Below, one piece after another: positions 8,324 to 15,768 of a stretch of 19,899 nt of DNA. The notes under the pieces were generated by a model. It was given only the letters and a program-made list of their open reading frames with translations. It did no database searches and was not told where the DNA came from. The stretch is taken from positions 1 through 19,899 of the forward strand of contig CAZMRG010000054.1 of assembly GCA_964568655.1 (NCBI GenBank), read 5' to 3'. Origin of the DNA: CAWFKW01 sp964568655 (GTDB lineage Bacteria > Bacteroidota > Ignavibacteria > Tepidaquicellales > OLB5). Both the position numbers and the translations under genes were made by a program. How positions within the stretch are numbered: the first letter of the stretch is position 1; each line of letters opens with the position of its first letter.

Positions 8324-9304
8324 TTGTTAAAAGCAAAACTCTTGCCGTTTTTCTTTTTTTTAACTGTACAACTGGCGCTGGTAGCCGACGTGGCGAACGT
8401 CGCTGAGTCCAAAGGAGATCCTACCGAAACAAGATATGTTGAAGTAGGTGAGGCTTCGTGGTATGGGCCTGGTTTTCAGAGTAGAAAAACCGCAAGTGGT
8501 GAGCGGTTTGATACGTATGAAATGACCGCAGCTCACAAAACCTTACCGTTTGGAACCCTCCTTAAGGTTACAAATCTTGAAACAAATCTCTGGACTATAG
8601 TGAAGATCAACGATAGAGGCCCCTATGTGAGAGGTAGGATAATTGACCTTTCCAGGGCGGCGAAAGACGCTATCGGAATGAGCGGCACCGCTCAGGTGAG
8701 GATCGAAGCAATTTCCGACGAAGAAGCGGAAATGCTAAAAGACGGTATCGATCCGACTGAGAAAACAGATGAAACGCCAGTAGACACGAATGAATTTAAA
8801 ACTACCGACCTGTTAGATAAGAAGGTAGAGGCTGATTCCAAAGTTTTTGTTAGCTTTGAATCGGTTGACGGAACCCAGAATGATTTCGAGCTTAATAAAA
8901 ATCTCAAATCAGGCGGGAACCTGAAGATAAAGGTTATCACTCCTAAGACCAATGATGACGATACCCAAACCTCGAACCTGTATCAAAATGTTGATAACAT
9001 AGATTCCCTCATCAGGTTCTATGATCTGGCAGACCAGCAAGCGGTAGTAAAGGGTTACTCAATAGAAACAGGGACTTTTACAGATAAGTCGCTGGCAGAT
9101 AGAAGGATCGGCAGCCTCCAACGGGACGGGTTCACAAAGATCTATCTGGAAGAAATACTGACACAGGATCCTGAAAAGAAGACGCAGATAATCAGCTATA
9201 AAGTGCTGGTTGGATTATATGAACAGAAGAAAGCATCGAAAAAAGACATGAGTAACTTAACCAAGCTGAAATACAATCCTGATCTAGTAAAGATAGGCGA
9301 GTAA
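8324..9304 (+). CDS. rlpA: RlpA-type septal lytic transglycosylase with SPOR domain
   Basis: Envelope enzyme that cleaves glycan strands lacking stem peptides and is recruited to division sites by SPOR binding to denuded peptidoglycan. It has 326 residues. Residues 1-28 are a signal peptide with an FFFFLTVQLALV core; no lipobox cysteine is seen, unlike many RlpA proteins, which are lipoproteins. The double-psi beta-barrel spans about 39-130: ASWYGPGFQSRKTASGERFD, then TAAHKTLPFGT, then INDRGP at 95-100. E60, D63 and H71 have the 3- and 8-residue spacing of the catalytic E, D and H described in Pseudomonas RlpA. A charged linker follows, then a SPOR-like region at about 240-315 (GYSIETGTF, ADRRIGSLQRDGF). 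It starts with TTG. Confidence 0.9.
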   Translation: MLKAKLLPFFFFLTVQLALVADVANVAESKGDPTETRYVEVGEASWYGPGFQSRKTASGERFDTYEMTAAHKTLPFGTLLKVTNLETNLWTIVKINDRGPYVRGRIIDLSRAAKDAIGMSGTAQVRIEAISDEEAEMLKDGIDPTEKTDETPVDTNEFKTTDLLDKKVEADSKVFVSFESVDGTQNDFELNKNLKSGGNLKIKVITPKTNDDDTQTSNLYQNVDNIDSLIRFYDLADQQAVVKGYSIETGTFTDKSLADRRIGSLQRDGFTKIYLEEILTQDPEKKTQIISYKVLVGLYEQKKASKKDMSNLTKLKYNPDLVKIGE

Positions 9305-9365
9305 CAGAAAGCTTGACGACGTAATGGTTATCAGACTCAAACCATAAAGTACAGTTAATAAAACT

Positions 9366-9402
9366 AAACCCCCTGTCAGGAAGGTCCTGGCAGGGGGTTT
9401 TT
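9366..9402. terminator. Strong bidirectional terminator between rlpA and the TonB receptor
   Basis: Arms 9366-9381 and 9385-9400 form a 16-bp stem with one G-T pair and a 3-base loop. TT follows on the plus side, completing a run of five T (9398-9402), and TTTAGTTTTA follows on the minus side. It lies between two convergent genes and probably serves both. Confidence 0.88.
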
Positions 9403-9452
9403 ATATTAGTACAAATTCCTGGCACGACACGGAGTCTTGCCACAAGAAAAAA

Positions 9453-11861
9453 CTATATATGCAGCGCAAATTTCAAAACTACATTTCTTCTTTCGCCGTA
9501 GCTTGCTGCGCTGAAATATGCGCCTTTGAGGAGGTAGCTATTATCAAATAAATTGGAAATATATATTGATGGTTCAATAGCTGAGCTTTTATATAAATAG
9601 AACGTGTAGCCTGCCCCGATGTTAAATATGATTGACTGTGGCACATGCGCTCCGGAATTGAAATCAAAAAGTCCGGTTTGATAAGCGCTTCCGTTTGGAT
9701 TGCCGTTTGTCAGCCCGGAACCATATATCGCTGTCATGTTCACGAACCATTTTTTAGGCTGATAATTAATTCCGGCGACAATAGAAAGCCTCTGGTCATG
9801 GTCAAGGTCGGTAGCGGCGCCATCATTGCTGATATCGAGAAAACCGCCTGTCACTGCGCCTGAGCCATAAGCGTGAATTACAGAAGCATTCACATAACTT
9901 GTTAAAGGAATTGTAGGATGCGTATAAGATAAACCAAGTTCTATCCCGGTTGATTTAACTGTAGCAATGTTCACAGGCGTTTTAACCGCGCTTGAACCGA
10001 CAGTCTGGTCATCAACCCCCGGACTTGAATACTTATAAAAGAGACCAACTTTTGCGTCTAACCCGAAACGAAATGCCTTAAGATAAACAGCCTCATAGAA
10101 ATCATCTTTTTCGGCCACAGTTGGAATATCTGATGAGCTGACATTTGATGCCAGAGACCTTAGCCCTTCTATATTGTTGGGCATAAAGTGTTTACCATAA
10201 TACAGATAGGCTGTCGTTGTTTCATCAGGATAAAAATTTAGTTTAATTCGGGGACTAACCATTCTTTCAAGTCCTGCCCCGGGAGATATTTGCTGATCAT
10301 ATCTTAAGCCTAGATCCAGCTTGAACATTTTCACAGGTTTCCACTCGCTTTGAGCAAATACGCCGAAATCCGACCCTTTGAAATCTGTCAATACCTCGGG
10401 GCCTGTGGCGCCGGCGCTATCCCTTGATGTAAAATGTTCAGCGCCATTAGTTATGCTGAAATTAAATCCCACATAAGATTTAAATTCGCTTGTTAACCTG
10501 AAATCATATTTGGACCTTATTCCATAGGTATTGAAGCTTCTGTCTTCGGTTAAAGCATACAGAGCGCTATCACCGGCAAACTGGAATGTTGCCGGACTGA
10601 CAGAGCTGGGTGTATAAAGCAGGCTCCCCTGCCTTGCATACATGCCAATAAACAGATTACTAAGTTTGTTTTGCTTTGAAGATATCGTATGGTAATAAGA
10701 TAATGTTTGATACGAATTCGTAGTATTTTGATTATCCGGCGCATAGCCCTGCTCATTTATATCAAACGGAACCTGTGTTTCGGTCGAGCTGTAATTTAGA
10801 TTTGAAGTAATGTAATCGTTTTTGTTCAGAAGTAAATCAAACTTTCCATAGAGGAAATAGTCTGTTCCCCTGTCGTTAAATAACGTAGCTGTAGGCTGGT
10901 CGATTCTTCTATCGGTCTCCTGCCTTGAGCCGGAAACATAAAAAGCAAAGTTACCCATGTGGTTGCTGAGTGAAAGCGACTGGCCGTTAGAGTTAATTGT
11001 CCTGAGCGGCCCAACTCTGCCGCCAAGCGTATCGCCTGCAACCGAACTTGATTGTCCGCTGGGTACTTCTGTTCCGGTTGAGAATGGTTTAGCGCCGTTG
11101 AAAACAAGATAGCTGCCGATGTAGCTTGAAAAATCCAGATGAAATCTTCCTTTTGGAACATGGTTGAGTATATCCATCACGGCCGACATTTGTCCGCCGT
11201 ACTCAGCCGGGAAGCCGCCTGTAAGAAATGTAATTCTGTCAATTACTTTAGGGTCGACTATTTCATTCAGCCCGCCAAATACACCAAGCGGAATTGGGAC
11301 CCCATCGACATAATATGTAAATTCGGCGTGCTGCCCCGCTATATGTACTTCGCCGGTGGGCGCGCGCGTAGCGCCCATCAGATGTTCCTGAATAATATTT
11401 GTCATCCTGTCGGTAGGGGCGCCATGGTAGCCTTCCGACTCAAAAACCTGGTTGCCTGTTTTATTATCGAAATCTGATACGGCTACATTTTTTTTATCGG
11501 TAATGTCAATCTCCTGCGTTGAGTATTCCTTTAGCCCGACCGAAAAAGATGAGGCTGATTCATCAATCGAAATTGAGTCCACAAAAGAACTATAACCGTC
11601 CAGGTAAACCGTGATATTGTATTTTCCCCTGTATATATCCTGAAATATTGCTTTACCTGCTCCGTTTGTAATTTCAGTTTCAATCTCGGCTCCGTTTTTC
11701 CGGAAAGTGACTCTGGCATTTTGCAATGGCGCCCTGCTTGAGCTGTCAAAAACATAAACAACAAAAGCCATATTTGGAGGATTTGAAATGTTTCTTTCCT
11801 GCGAATACGCATTTATGAGCGTACTGAATATTATAATGTATATGATTTGATATATTTTCAT
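9453..11861 (-). CDS. TonB-dependent outer-membrane receptor
   Basis: An 802-residue receptor for active uptake across the outer membrane, powered by TonB-ExbBD. Residues 1-20 are a signal peptide. A carboxypeptidase-regulatory-like beta-sandwich follows at about 32-112 (VYVFDSSSRAPLQNARVTF, GKYNITVYLDGY). A plug domain lies at about 140-235 (GEVHIAGQ, YYVDGVPIPLG, ITFLTGGFPAEYGG). The rest is a beta-barrel with many alternating aromatic strands. The protein ends KFALHI, without the usual terminal aromatic residue. The substrate cannot be read from the sequence. The small His/CxxC gene 146 bases upstream suggests a metal or metal-chelate. It has no adjacent SusD, so it is not a glycan SusCD pair. 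Confidence 0.92.
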   Translation of the reverse strand: MKIYQIIYIIIFSTLINAYSQERNISNPPNMAFVVYVFDSSSRAPLQNARVTFRKNGAEIETEITNGAGKAIFQDIYRGKYNITVYLDGYSSFVDSISIDESASSFSVGLKEYSTQEIDITDKKNVAVSDFDNKTGNQVFESEGYHGAPTDRMTNIIQEHLMGATRAPTGEVHIAGQHAEFTYYVDGVPIPLGVFGGLNEIVDPKVIDRITFLTGGFPAEYGGQMSAVMDILNHVPKGRFHLDFSSYIGSYLVFNGAKPFSTGTEVPSGQSSSVAGDTLGGRVGPLRTINSNGQSLSLSNHMGNFAFYVSGSRQETDRRIDQPTATLFNDRGTDYFLYGKFDLLLNKNDYITSNLNYSSTETQVPFDINEQGYAPDNQNTTNSYQTLSYYHTISSKQNKLSNLFIGMYARQGSLLYTPSSVSPATFQFAGDSALYALTEDRSFNTYGIRSKYDFRLTSEFKSYVGFNFSITNGAEHFTSRDSAGATGPEVLTDFKGSDFGVFAQSEWKPVKMFKLDLGLRYDQQISPGAGLERMVSPRIKLNFYPDETTTAYLYYGKHFMPNNIEGLRSLASNVSSSDIPTVAEKDDFYEAVYLKAFRFGLDAKVGLFYKYSSPGVDDQTVGSSAVKTPVNIATVKSTGIELGLSYTHPTIPLTSYVNASVIHAYGSGAVTGGFLDISNDGAATDLDHDQRLSIVAGINYQPKKWFVNMTAIYGSGLTNGNPNGSAYQTGLFDFNSGAHVPQSIIFNIGAGYTFYLYKSSAIEPSIYISNLFDNSYLLKGAYFSAASYGERRNVVLKFALHI

Positions 11862-12007
11862 TTAAATACAATTTTATTTTATCTAAGGTTAACAAGCGCA
11901 TATAACGCGAAGTACGCTTATGTAATAATTTCTTAAGAAACCTAAAGCAATCAGCCTGAATTAATTCAAACTGAAAATGCTTCTTAATTAAACCGAAAAT
12001 GTTAAAC

Positions 12008-12301
12008 TTATAAAATTGTATTTACGGGAGGGGCTCTGCCCTGAGATGTTCTGTGAGATTCGGAAACGGGAATTGAATATTCGTTAAGAGTAAAAAGCTG
12101 GTATTGAGTTGGGGTTATTATTGCGACCGTAGCGTCGCCAATATCAATAGCGCCTAGCACACTGGTAAGCAGGCATGCCTGGCAATTACTATCGTCCTTT
12201 AGTGAGTCATTTTCGTGATGGTGGAAAAACTCAACGCTGTTTAATGAAAAAACAGAGAGAACTAAAACAAAAAACGCAATATTTCTGCTAACCTTTAACA
12301 A
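12008..12301 (-). CDS. Small exported His/CxxC protein resembling DUF2946-type proteins
   Basis: A 97-residue protein. It begins with a hydrophobic signal segment (IAFFVLVLSVFSL), followed by HHH, then CQAC, and a C-terminal GRAPP. This combination (signal, His cluster, CxxC, terminal RAPP) is seen in small proteins encoded beside metal-related TonB receptors, including DUF2946 members; family membership is my judgement, not a search result. The frame opens with TTG at 12310, but that codon lies inside the predicted -7 element, so the in-frame TTG at 12301 is chosen. Start confidence is moderate. It runs in the same direction as the receptor, 146 bases upstream of it, so the two may be co-transcribed. 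Confidence 0.65.
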   Translation of the reverse strand: MLKVSRNIAFFVLVLSVFSLNSVEFFHHHENDSLKDDSNCQACLLTSVLGAIDIGDATVAIITPTQYQLFTLNEYSIPVSESHRTSQGRAPPVNTIL

Positions 12302-12307
12302 TATCAG

Positions 12308-12339
12308 CAAAAGTAAAAAATAATATGTTTCATAACAAG
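12308..12339 (-). promoter_or_regulatory. Bacteroidota-type promoter of the His/CxxC gene
   Basis: On the minus strand CTTG (12339-12336) is followed after 20 bases by TACTTTTG (12315-12308). Both elements match the -33/-7 pattern. Transcription would start near 12301, implying a leaderless or nearly leaderless transcript. Confidence 0.5.
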
Positions 12340-12361
12340 GCTGAATGTGATTGCAGCCTTG
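12336..12361 (-). terminator. Hairpin downstream of the FG-GAP gene
   Basis: CAAGGCTG and CAGCCTTG form an 8-bp stem around a 10-base loop, 26 bases after the stop of the FG-GAP gene. The T run on the minus side is poor. The hairpin overlaps the -33 element of the next gene, separating the two units. Confidence 0.5.
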
Positions 12362-12387
12362 AGACCGAAAACTGTCTTTTCTCTTTC

Positions 12388-12924
12388 TTAATGAATGATT
12401 GCTACAACAAGTATAACTATAACAAGAACCAGGATAATCGTTATAAGTACGCCTGTATCAAGACCCAACATGTTTTCAGAATACAGAACCTTATATTCAT
12501 ATTGCTGTTGGTTCGCATTATATGTTTTGTCTGTAATTGCAAACAGATCCAGTTTGCCATCGCCGTTTTTATCAGCAAAGAAAACCGGGTAAGGAATAGT
12601 TGTCTTCAGGAAAAATGCGCTGGTATATTTCTCATAATGCATGTTTTCAGGAACAAAGAACGGATCTTCCAGCGTGCCTGTATTTCTGTAGTAAGCAACG
12701 TTACCATCTTTAAAGATAAGTATGTCAAAAGCGCCATCGCCGTCAACATCAACAATAGCGGGGTTTTTTAAACCCAGATTATTATTGACGTATTTATCTG
12801 CCAGGTTTTTAATATCCTCAGTAGAGAATATTTTTTTTACAGGTTTTGGGTCGCCGTTACTGGCGTAAGAAATCGTGGAAAAAAGAATGAATAATGAAAC
12901 AATGATCAAATTGATTTTCTTCAT
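12388..12924 (-). CDS. Exported, membrane-anchored FG-GAP/VCBS-repeat protein
   Basis: A 178-residue protein with a signal peptide (1-21), two FG-GAP/VCBS-type repeats and a C-terminal hydrophobic helix (157-177) that ends almost at the last residue. The repeats carry calcium-loop motifs DVDGDGAFD (59-67) and DKNGDGKLD (118-126), each followed by a hydrophobic ILIF or LFAI strand. Two blades are far too few for a closed beta-propeller (usually seven), so the protein may assemble with another one or use the loops only for calcium binding. The anchor suggests an outward-facing, inner-membrane or envelope-tethered protein. Its function is unknown. It lies upstream of the His/CxxC and receptor genes on the same strand, separated by a hairpin. 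Confidence 0.8.
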   Translation of the reverse strand: MKKINLIIVSLFILFSTISYASNGDPKPVKKIFSTEDIKNLADKYVNNNLGLKNPAIVDVDGDGAFDILIFKDGNVAYYRNTGTLEDPFFVPENMHYEKYTSAFFLKTTIPYPVFFADKNGDGKLDLFAITDKTYNANQQQYEYKVLYSENMLGLDTGVLITIILVLVIVILVVAIIH

Positions 12925-13262
12925 AATATTATGATTTTACTAATTATAAAAATAGTATCTGTTTATCATGTAAACTGCATTGCAGCCCCAAAAGTTTTGG
13001 AAAGTATTAAAAAACTGCTTACCATCAGAAAAGGGTATAAACTAACCCTTTTATGATGAAAATACATAGCCTAAACCGTAATTTTGATTGTGATAAATTT
13101 TCCGAAAAAGTTCAAATCTATTTTTATCGTATATTTATGAGCCGGCATCGAATGCAGATTTAAACATTCAATAATAGATTGAAACGCTTGTCGGTAGAGA
13201 GAGCGGGACAATATGAGACTTACAATTACGACATATAAGGGAGGTAACTAAAACTTAATTAT
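12925..13262. other. Gene-free 338-base stretch with clustered inverted repeats
   Basis: No protein or RNA gene is convincing here. The left part holds successive dyads: GTTTA-5-TAAAC (12961-12975), CTGCATTGCAG (12975-12985), CCAAAAGTTTTGG (12988-13000) and the larger stem at 13023-13058. The right part (13059-13262) is plain AT-rich sequence in which I see nothing beyond a 12-codon frame at 13213. Confidence 0.5.
13023..13058 (-). terminator. Long stem-loop downstream of the response-regulator gene
   Basis: CATCA-G-AAAAGGGT pairs with ACCCTTTT-A-TGATG across an 8-base loop, giving 13 pairs with one mismatch. On the minus strand the stem itself supplies CCCTTTT, so it could end transcription coming from the response regulator 200 bases away. 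It could equally be a leader structure of the FG-GAP gene. Confidence 0.5.
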
Positions 13263-13640
13263 TTACTTCTTTTGTATCATTTCAAAAACTGATTCGATAA
13301 CCTCTTTAAGCTTCATATCTTCAAACGGCTTTATCAGAAATCCATCTGCATTGGCTTTTGTTATGCTTTCAATAGTGGCGCCGTCTTCAAAAGCTGTGAG
13401 GAATATTATCGGGAAATTAAATTTCTTGCGAACCTCTTTGGAAGTTGCAATACCATCCATGTTGCCTTTAATGATAATATCCATTAAAAGCATGTCTATT
13501 TCAAATTCATTCAGTTTTTGGAGGGCTTTATCGCCTGAATCCACCCAGAAAGGAACTTCGTAGCCAAGAGAAATTAAGCTGTTTCTAATATCCATTGCTA
13601 CTATACCTTCGTCTTCTACTATGCCTATTCTTTTACCCAT
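13263..13640 (-). CDS. Orphan single-domain response regulator
   Basis: A 125-residue protein consisting only of a receiver domain. The acidic pocket is E9-D10-E11 (VEDEG), the phosphorylated Asp is D54 (LLMDIIIKGNMDGI), the switch Thr is T82 (IFLTA) and the conserved Lys is K104 (LIKPF). The KGNMDGI loop after the phospho-site is common in receivers tied to PAS-type hybrid kinases. There is no DNA-binding or output domain, so it probably acts as a phosphorelay shuttle or by protein contact. No kinase is adjacent; the large NtrY-like kinase is 8 kb away, and a link is not supported by the sequence. Confidence 0.9.
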   Translation of the reverse strand: MGKRIGIVEDEGIVAMDIRNSLISLGYEVPFWVDSGDKALQKLNEFEIDMLLMDIIIKGNMDGIATSKEVRKKFNFPIIFLTAFEDGATIESITKANADGFLIKPFEDMKLKEVIESVFEMIQKK

Positions 13641-13753
13641 AATCGTATAAGGTTTATTTCCTAAATTTAACGTTTCGAAAAATGAAATAAAATGAAATCT
13701 TTAAGCCACATTCAGGTCTTTTTAAATAAATTGAATTGCACCGGATATTTGTT

Positions 13754-13761
13754 TATTTTTG
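13754..13761 (+). promoter_or_regulatory. -7 element of the tRNA-Gly promoter
   Basis: TATTTTTG matches TAnnTTTG exactly, and a TTG occurs 20 bases upstream (13731-13733). The predicted start is a few bases before the tRNA at 13776. Confidence 0.45.
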
Positions 13762-13775
13762 TATGATTTATATAT

Positions 13776-13847
<72 letters not shown>

Positions 13848-13868
13848 CTTTGAAATAACTAAAGAAAT

Positions 13869-13974
13869 GCGGGAGTAATTCAGTTCCCGCTTTCAGCGGG
13901 ATAGAGCCCGAATGTCAGTTTCAAAACTGACGTCGTCCCTGCCTGCAGCAGGCCGCCTTGCGGGATCTCCTGCT
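13869..13974 (+). pseudogene. Degenerate tRNA-Gly copy expanded by palindromic insertions
   Basis: The first 16 bases repeat the tRNA-Gly exactly, starting 21 bases after it. The acceptor stem persists (GCGGGAG 13869-13875 with CTCCTGC 13967-13973, one G-T pair), as does the D stem (ATTC 13878-13881 with GAAT 13910-13913). The D loop is swollen by a segment containing CCCGC-TTTCA-GCGGG (13886-13900). The anticodon arm has become a symmetric hairpin, GTCAGT-TTCAAA-ACTGAC (13914-13931), whose loop is not the standard 7 bases. The T arm is replaced by GC-rich palindromes, GCCTGC-A-GCAGGC and CCGC-CTT-GCGG, within TCCC...GGGA (13936-13965). It cannot be a normal tRNA; it is a pseudogene or a tRNA-derived structured RNA. 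Confidence 0.7.
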
Positions 13975-13987
13975 CATTTGTTTAAAT

Positions 13988-14395
13988 ATGTTGAAAATAA
14001 GAATCTATTCTTTTGGCTACAAAAAATCCGGCATTCCTAAAGACGAAACTATAAACGGCGGCGGTTTTGTTTTTGACTGCAGGTTTATTTATAATCCCGG
14101 CAGAATTCAGGAATTTGTTAACCTGACTGGCAAAGACAAGGAAGTCATAAATTTCCTTGACAATCACGTTGAAATGCAGGATTTCCTGCAACGCTCATTC
14201 GGTATCATTACGGCAGCTCTTGAAAATTTTAAAGAAAGAAATTTTACCGATTTGATGGTAAGCTTCGGCTGCACAGGCGGCCAGCATCGCTCTATTTATG
14301 CTGCAGAGAAACTAAAGGAATACCTTAAATCAACTTTTAACGGAAATTTACTCATTGAATTAAAACACACAGAATTTCCTCAACTTACTTCTTAA
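13988..14395 (+). CDS. Free-standing RapZ C-terminal-domain protein
   Basis: A 135-residue protein matching only the C-terminal domain of RapZ (YvcJ), the part that in E. coli binds glucosamine-6-phosphate and RNA and adapts RNase E to the small RNA GlmZ. Signatures are FVFDCRFIYNPG (27-38), TGKD (47-50) and the hallmark CTGGQHRS (95-102). The usual N-terminal P-loop ATP-binding domain is absent, and the ATG at 13988 leaves no room for it. The frame is open upstream to 13958, inside the tRNA-like element, but the domain starts at this ATG. The MFS gene follows after 13 bases, so the two are probably co-transcribed. The role of solo RapZ-C proteins is not established; sugar-phosphate sensing is an inference. 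Confidence 0.85.
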   Translation: MLKIRIYSFGYKKSGIPKDETINGGGFVFDCRFIYNPGRIQEFVNLTGKDKEVINFLDNHVEMQDFLQRSFGIITAALENFKERNFTDLMVSFGCTGGQHRSIYAAEKLKEYLKSTFNGNLLIELKHTEFPQLTS

Positions 14396-14408
14396 ATAAT
14401 TTATTTTT

Positions 14409-15746
14409 TTGCAAACTGCACCGGGCTCGGAAGAGCAAATAAAAAAACTGGAAAAACGGACCTTCGCTCTCCACCTAATTTCACAGTTATTTAACGGTAT
14501 CACATTAGGGGTCGTCCTTTTACAGGATATTATACTGAAGAAATCGCTTGGCGGCTCTGATTTCCAGGTCATGGTTATTTCACTTCTTATAAATTCTGCA
14601 TTTCTTGTATCTATTTATGGAAGCGAAATTGTAAACCGCTCGCGCAGCAGGGCAAAAACTATTATATGGTTCGGCTTAGCATCTAAGGCATTTTTCATTT
14701 TACTGCCCTTAATTGATAGCCCGGTTTTCTATATACTTTGCATTTCTGTATCAGCTTATCTTGATTCTATGATGCTCTCTTCATGGAATATTGTGTTCAA
14801 ACATAATTACTCTGAAAAGAACCGAAGCAGGCTGTTTTCTTATGCTTCAGTTCTGCAGGTGCTGGTGTTGCTGGGCGTTTCTACTTTGTTCGGACACTTT
14901 CTTGACCTAAACCAGAACATTTATAAGATCTTCTTCCCTATTGCAGGCGTGTTCGGAATGCTAACTTATTATACTCTCGCTAAGATGATTTCGCTTAGCA
15001 TGGATGATTATTCGGGTAGAGGTAATGACGTAAAAACGGTTTATTCATTAAAGCTCATAAAAGATATTCTTGTTTTCCCTGCAAGAGATTTGAAGAGGAT
15101 ATTCACTAAGAATAAAGCTTTTTTCAAATTTGAAATGTATTTCTTCCTTTATGGAATGGCCTTTTTGACTATTACACCCGCTATACCTGTTTTTCTGGTA
15201 GATAATTTGAAGCTTGGTTATGCTCCTATTTCATTAGCAAAAGGTTTATTATTTAATTCAGCGCTTATTATCTTCACTCCCCTAATGGGAAAGATCCACG
15301 GCAAAGGAAATCCCGAGCGGTTCAGCGGATATGTTTTTATTATTCTTACCTTATATCCTTTACTTTTGGTTTCGGCCAAATTCACCGCAGGCTTTGGAAT
15401 AAATATCCCAACCGATTACATCGTATATTTTTCGCATTTTATTTTTGGTATCGGAATGAGCGGTATTGCAATTGCATGGGCGTTAAGTTCTATTTATTTC
15501 GCTCCTGCAAGTGAAGTTTCAAATTACCAGGCTGCGCATATTACGTTAACGGGGATCAGAGGTATTTTCAGCCCGGTGATAGGCTTCATTGTAATGAAAA
15601 CATTTGGAATTGAATATGCATTCTATCTTTCTGCGTTCTTATTCCTGCTGGGTGGATTGTTGATGTTAAGAGAAAGCAAAAGAAATAAAGCGAAGAGTAA
15701 ACAGCAAAAAGAGGCTGAGCGGGGAGTAGATATGCCAAAGTTCTAG
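14409..15746 (+). CDS. MFS transporter
   Basis: A 445-residue integral inner-membrane protein with about twelve hydrophobic helices and a charged middle loop near 195-235 (DDYSGRGNDVKT, then FPARDLKRIFTKNKAFF), consistent with a 6+6 MFS fold. Helix 1 starts near residue 20. The C-terminus is a charged tail (about 425-445). The substrate cannot be inferred. The TTG at 14409 is the only reasonable start because the next in-frame ATG falls inside the second hydrophobic stretch and would remove helix 1. It lies 13 bases after the RapZ-C gene and converges on the YdeI-family gene, leaving only 22 bases between them. Confidence 0.88.
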   Translation: MQTAPGSEEQIKKLEKRTFALHLISQLFNGITLGVVLLQDIILKKSLGGSDFQVMVISLLINSAFLVSIYGSEIVNRSRSRAKTIIWFGLASKAFFILLPLIDSPVFYILCISVSAYLDSMMLSSWNIVFKHNYSEKNRSRLFSYASVLQVLVLLGVSTLFGHFLDLNQNIYKIFFPIAGVFGMLTYYTLAKMISLSMDDYSGRGNDVKTVYSLKLIKDILVFPARDLKRIFTKNKAFFKFEMYFFLYGMAFLTITPAIPVFLVDNLKLGYAPISLAKGLLFNSALIIFTPLMGKIHGKGNPERFSGYVFIILTLYPLLLVSAKFTAGFGINIPTDYIVYFSHFIFGIGMSGIAIAWALSSIYFAPASEVSNYQAAHITLTGIRGIFSPVIGFIVMKTFGIEYAFYLSAFLFLLGGLLMLRESKRNKAKSKQQKEAERGVDMPKF

Positions 15747-15768
15747 AATAAAGCTTTACTCGTATAAT

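Noticed and set aside
12325..12771. Plus-strand, Cys-rich open frame of 148 codons
   Set aside because: It is antisense to the FG-GAP gene, which has a signal peptide and calcium-loop motifs. The cysteines arise from reverse-complemented codons.
13213..13251. 12-codon plus-strand frame ATG...TAA that contains a ribosome-site-like AAGGGAGG
   Set aside because: It is too short, nothing follows it on the same strand, and the next gene is convergent. No leader-peptide role can be argued.
13869..13974. Functional tRNA-Leu(CAA) reading of the TTTCAAAA loop
   Set aside because: The anticodon loop would have 6 or 8 bases instead of 7, and a normal T arm is missing.
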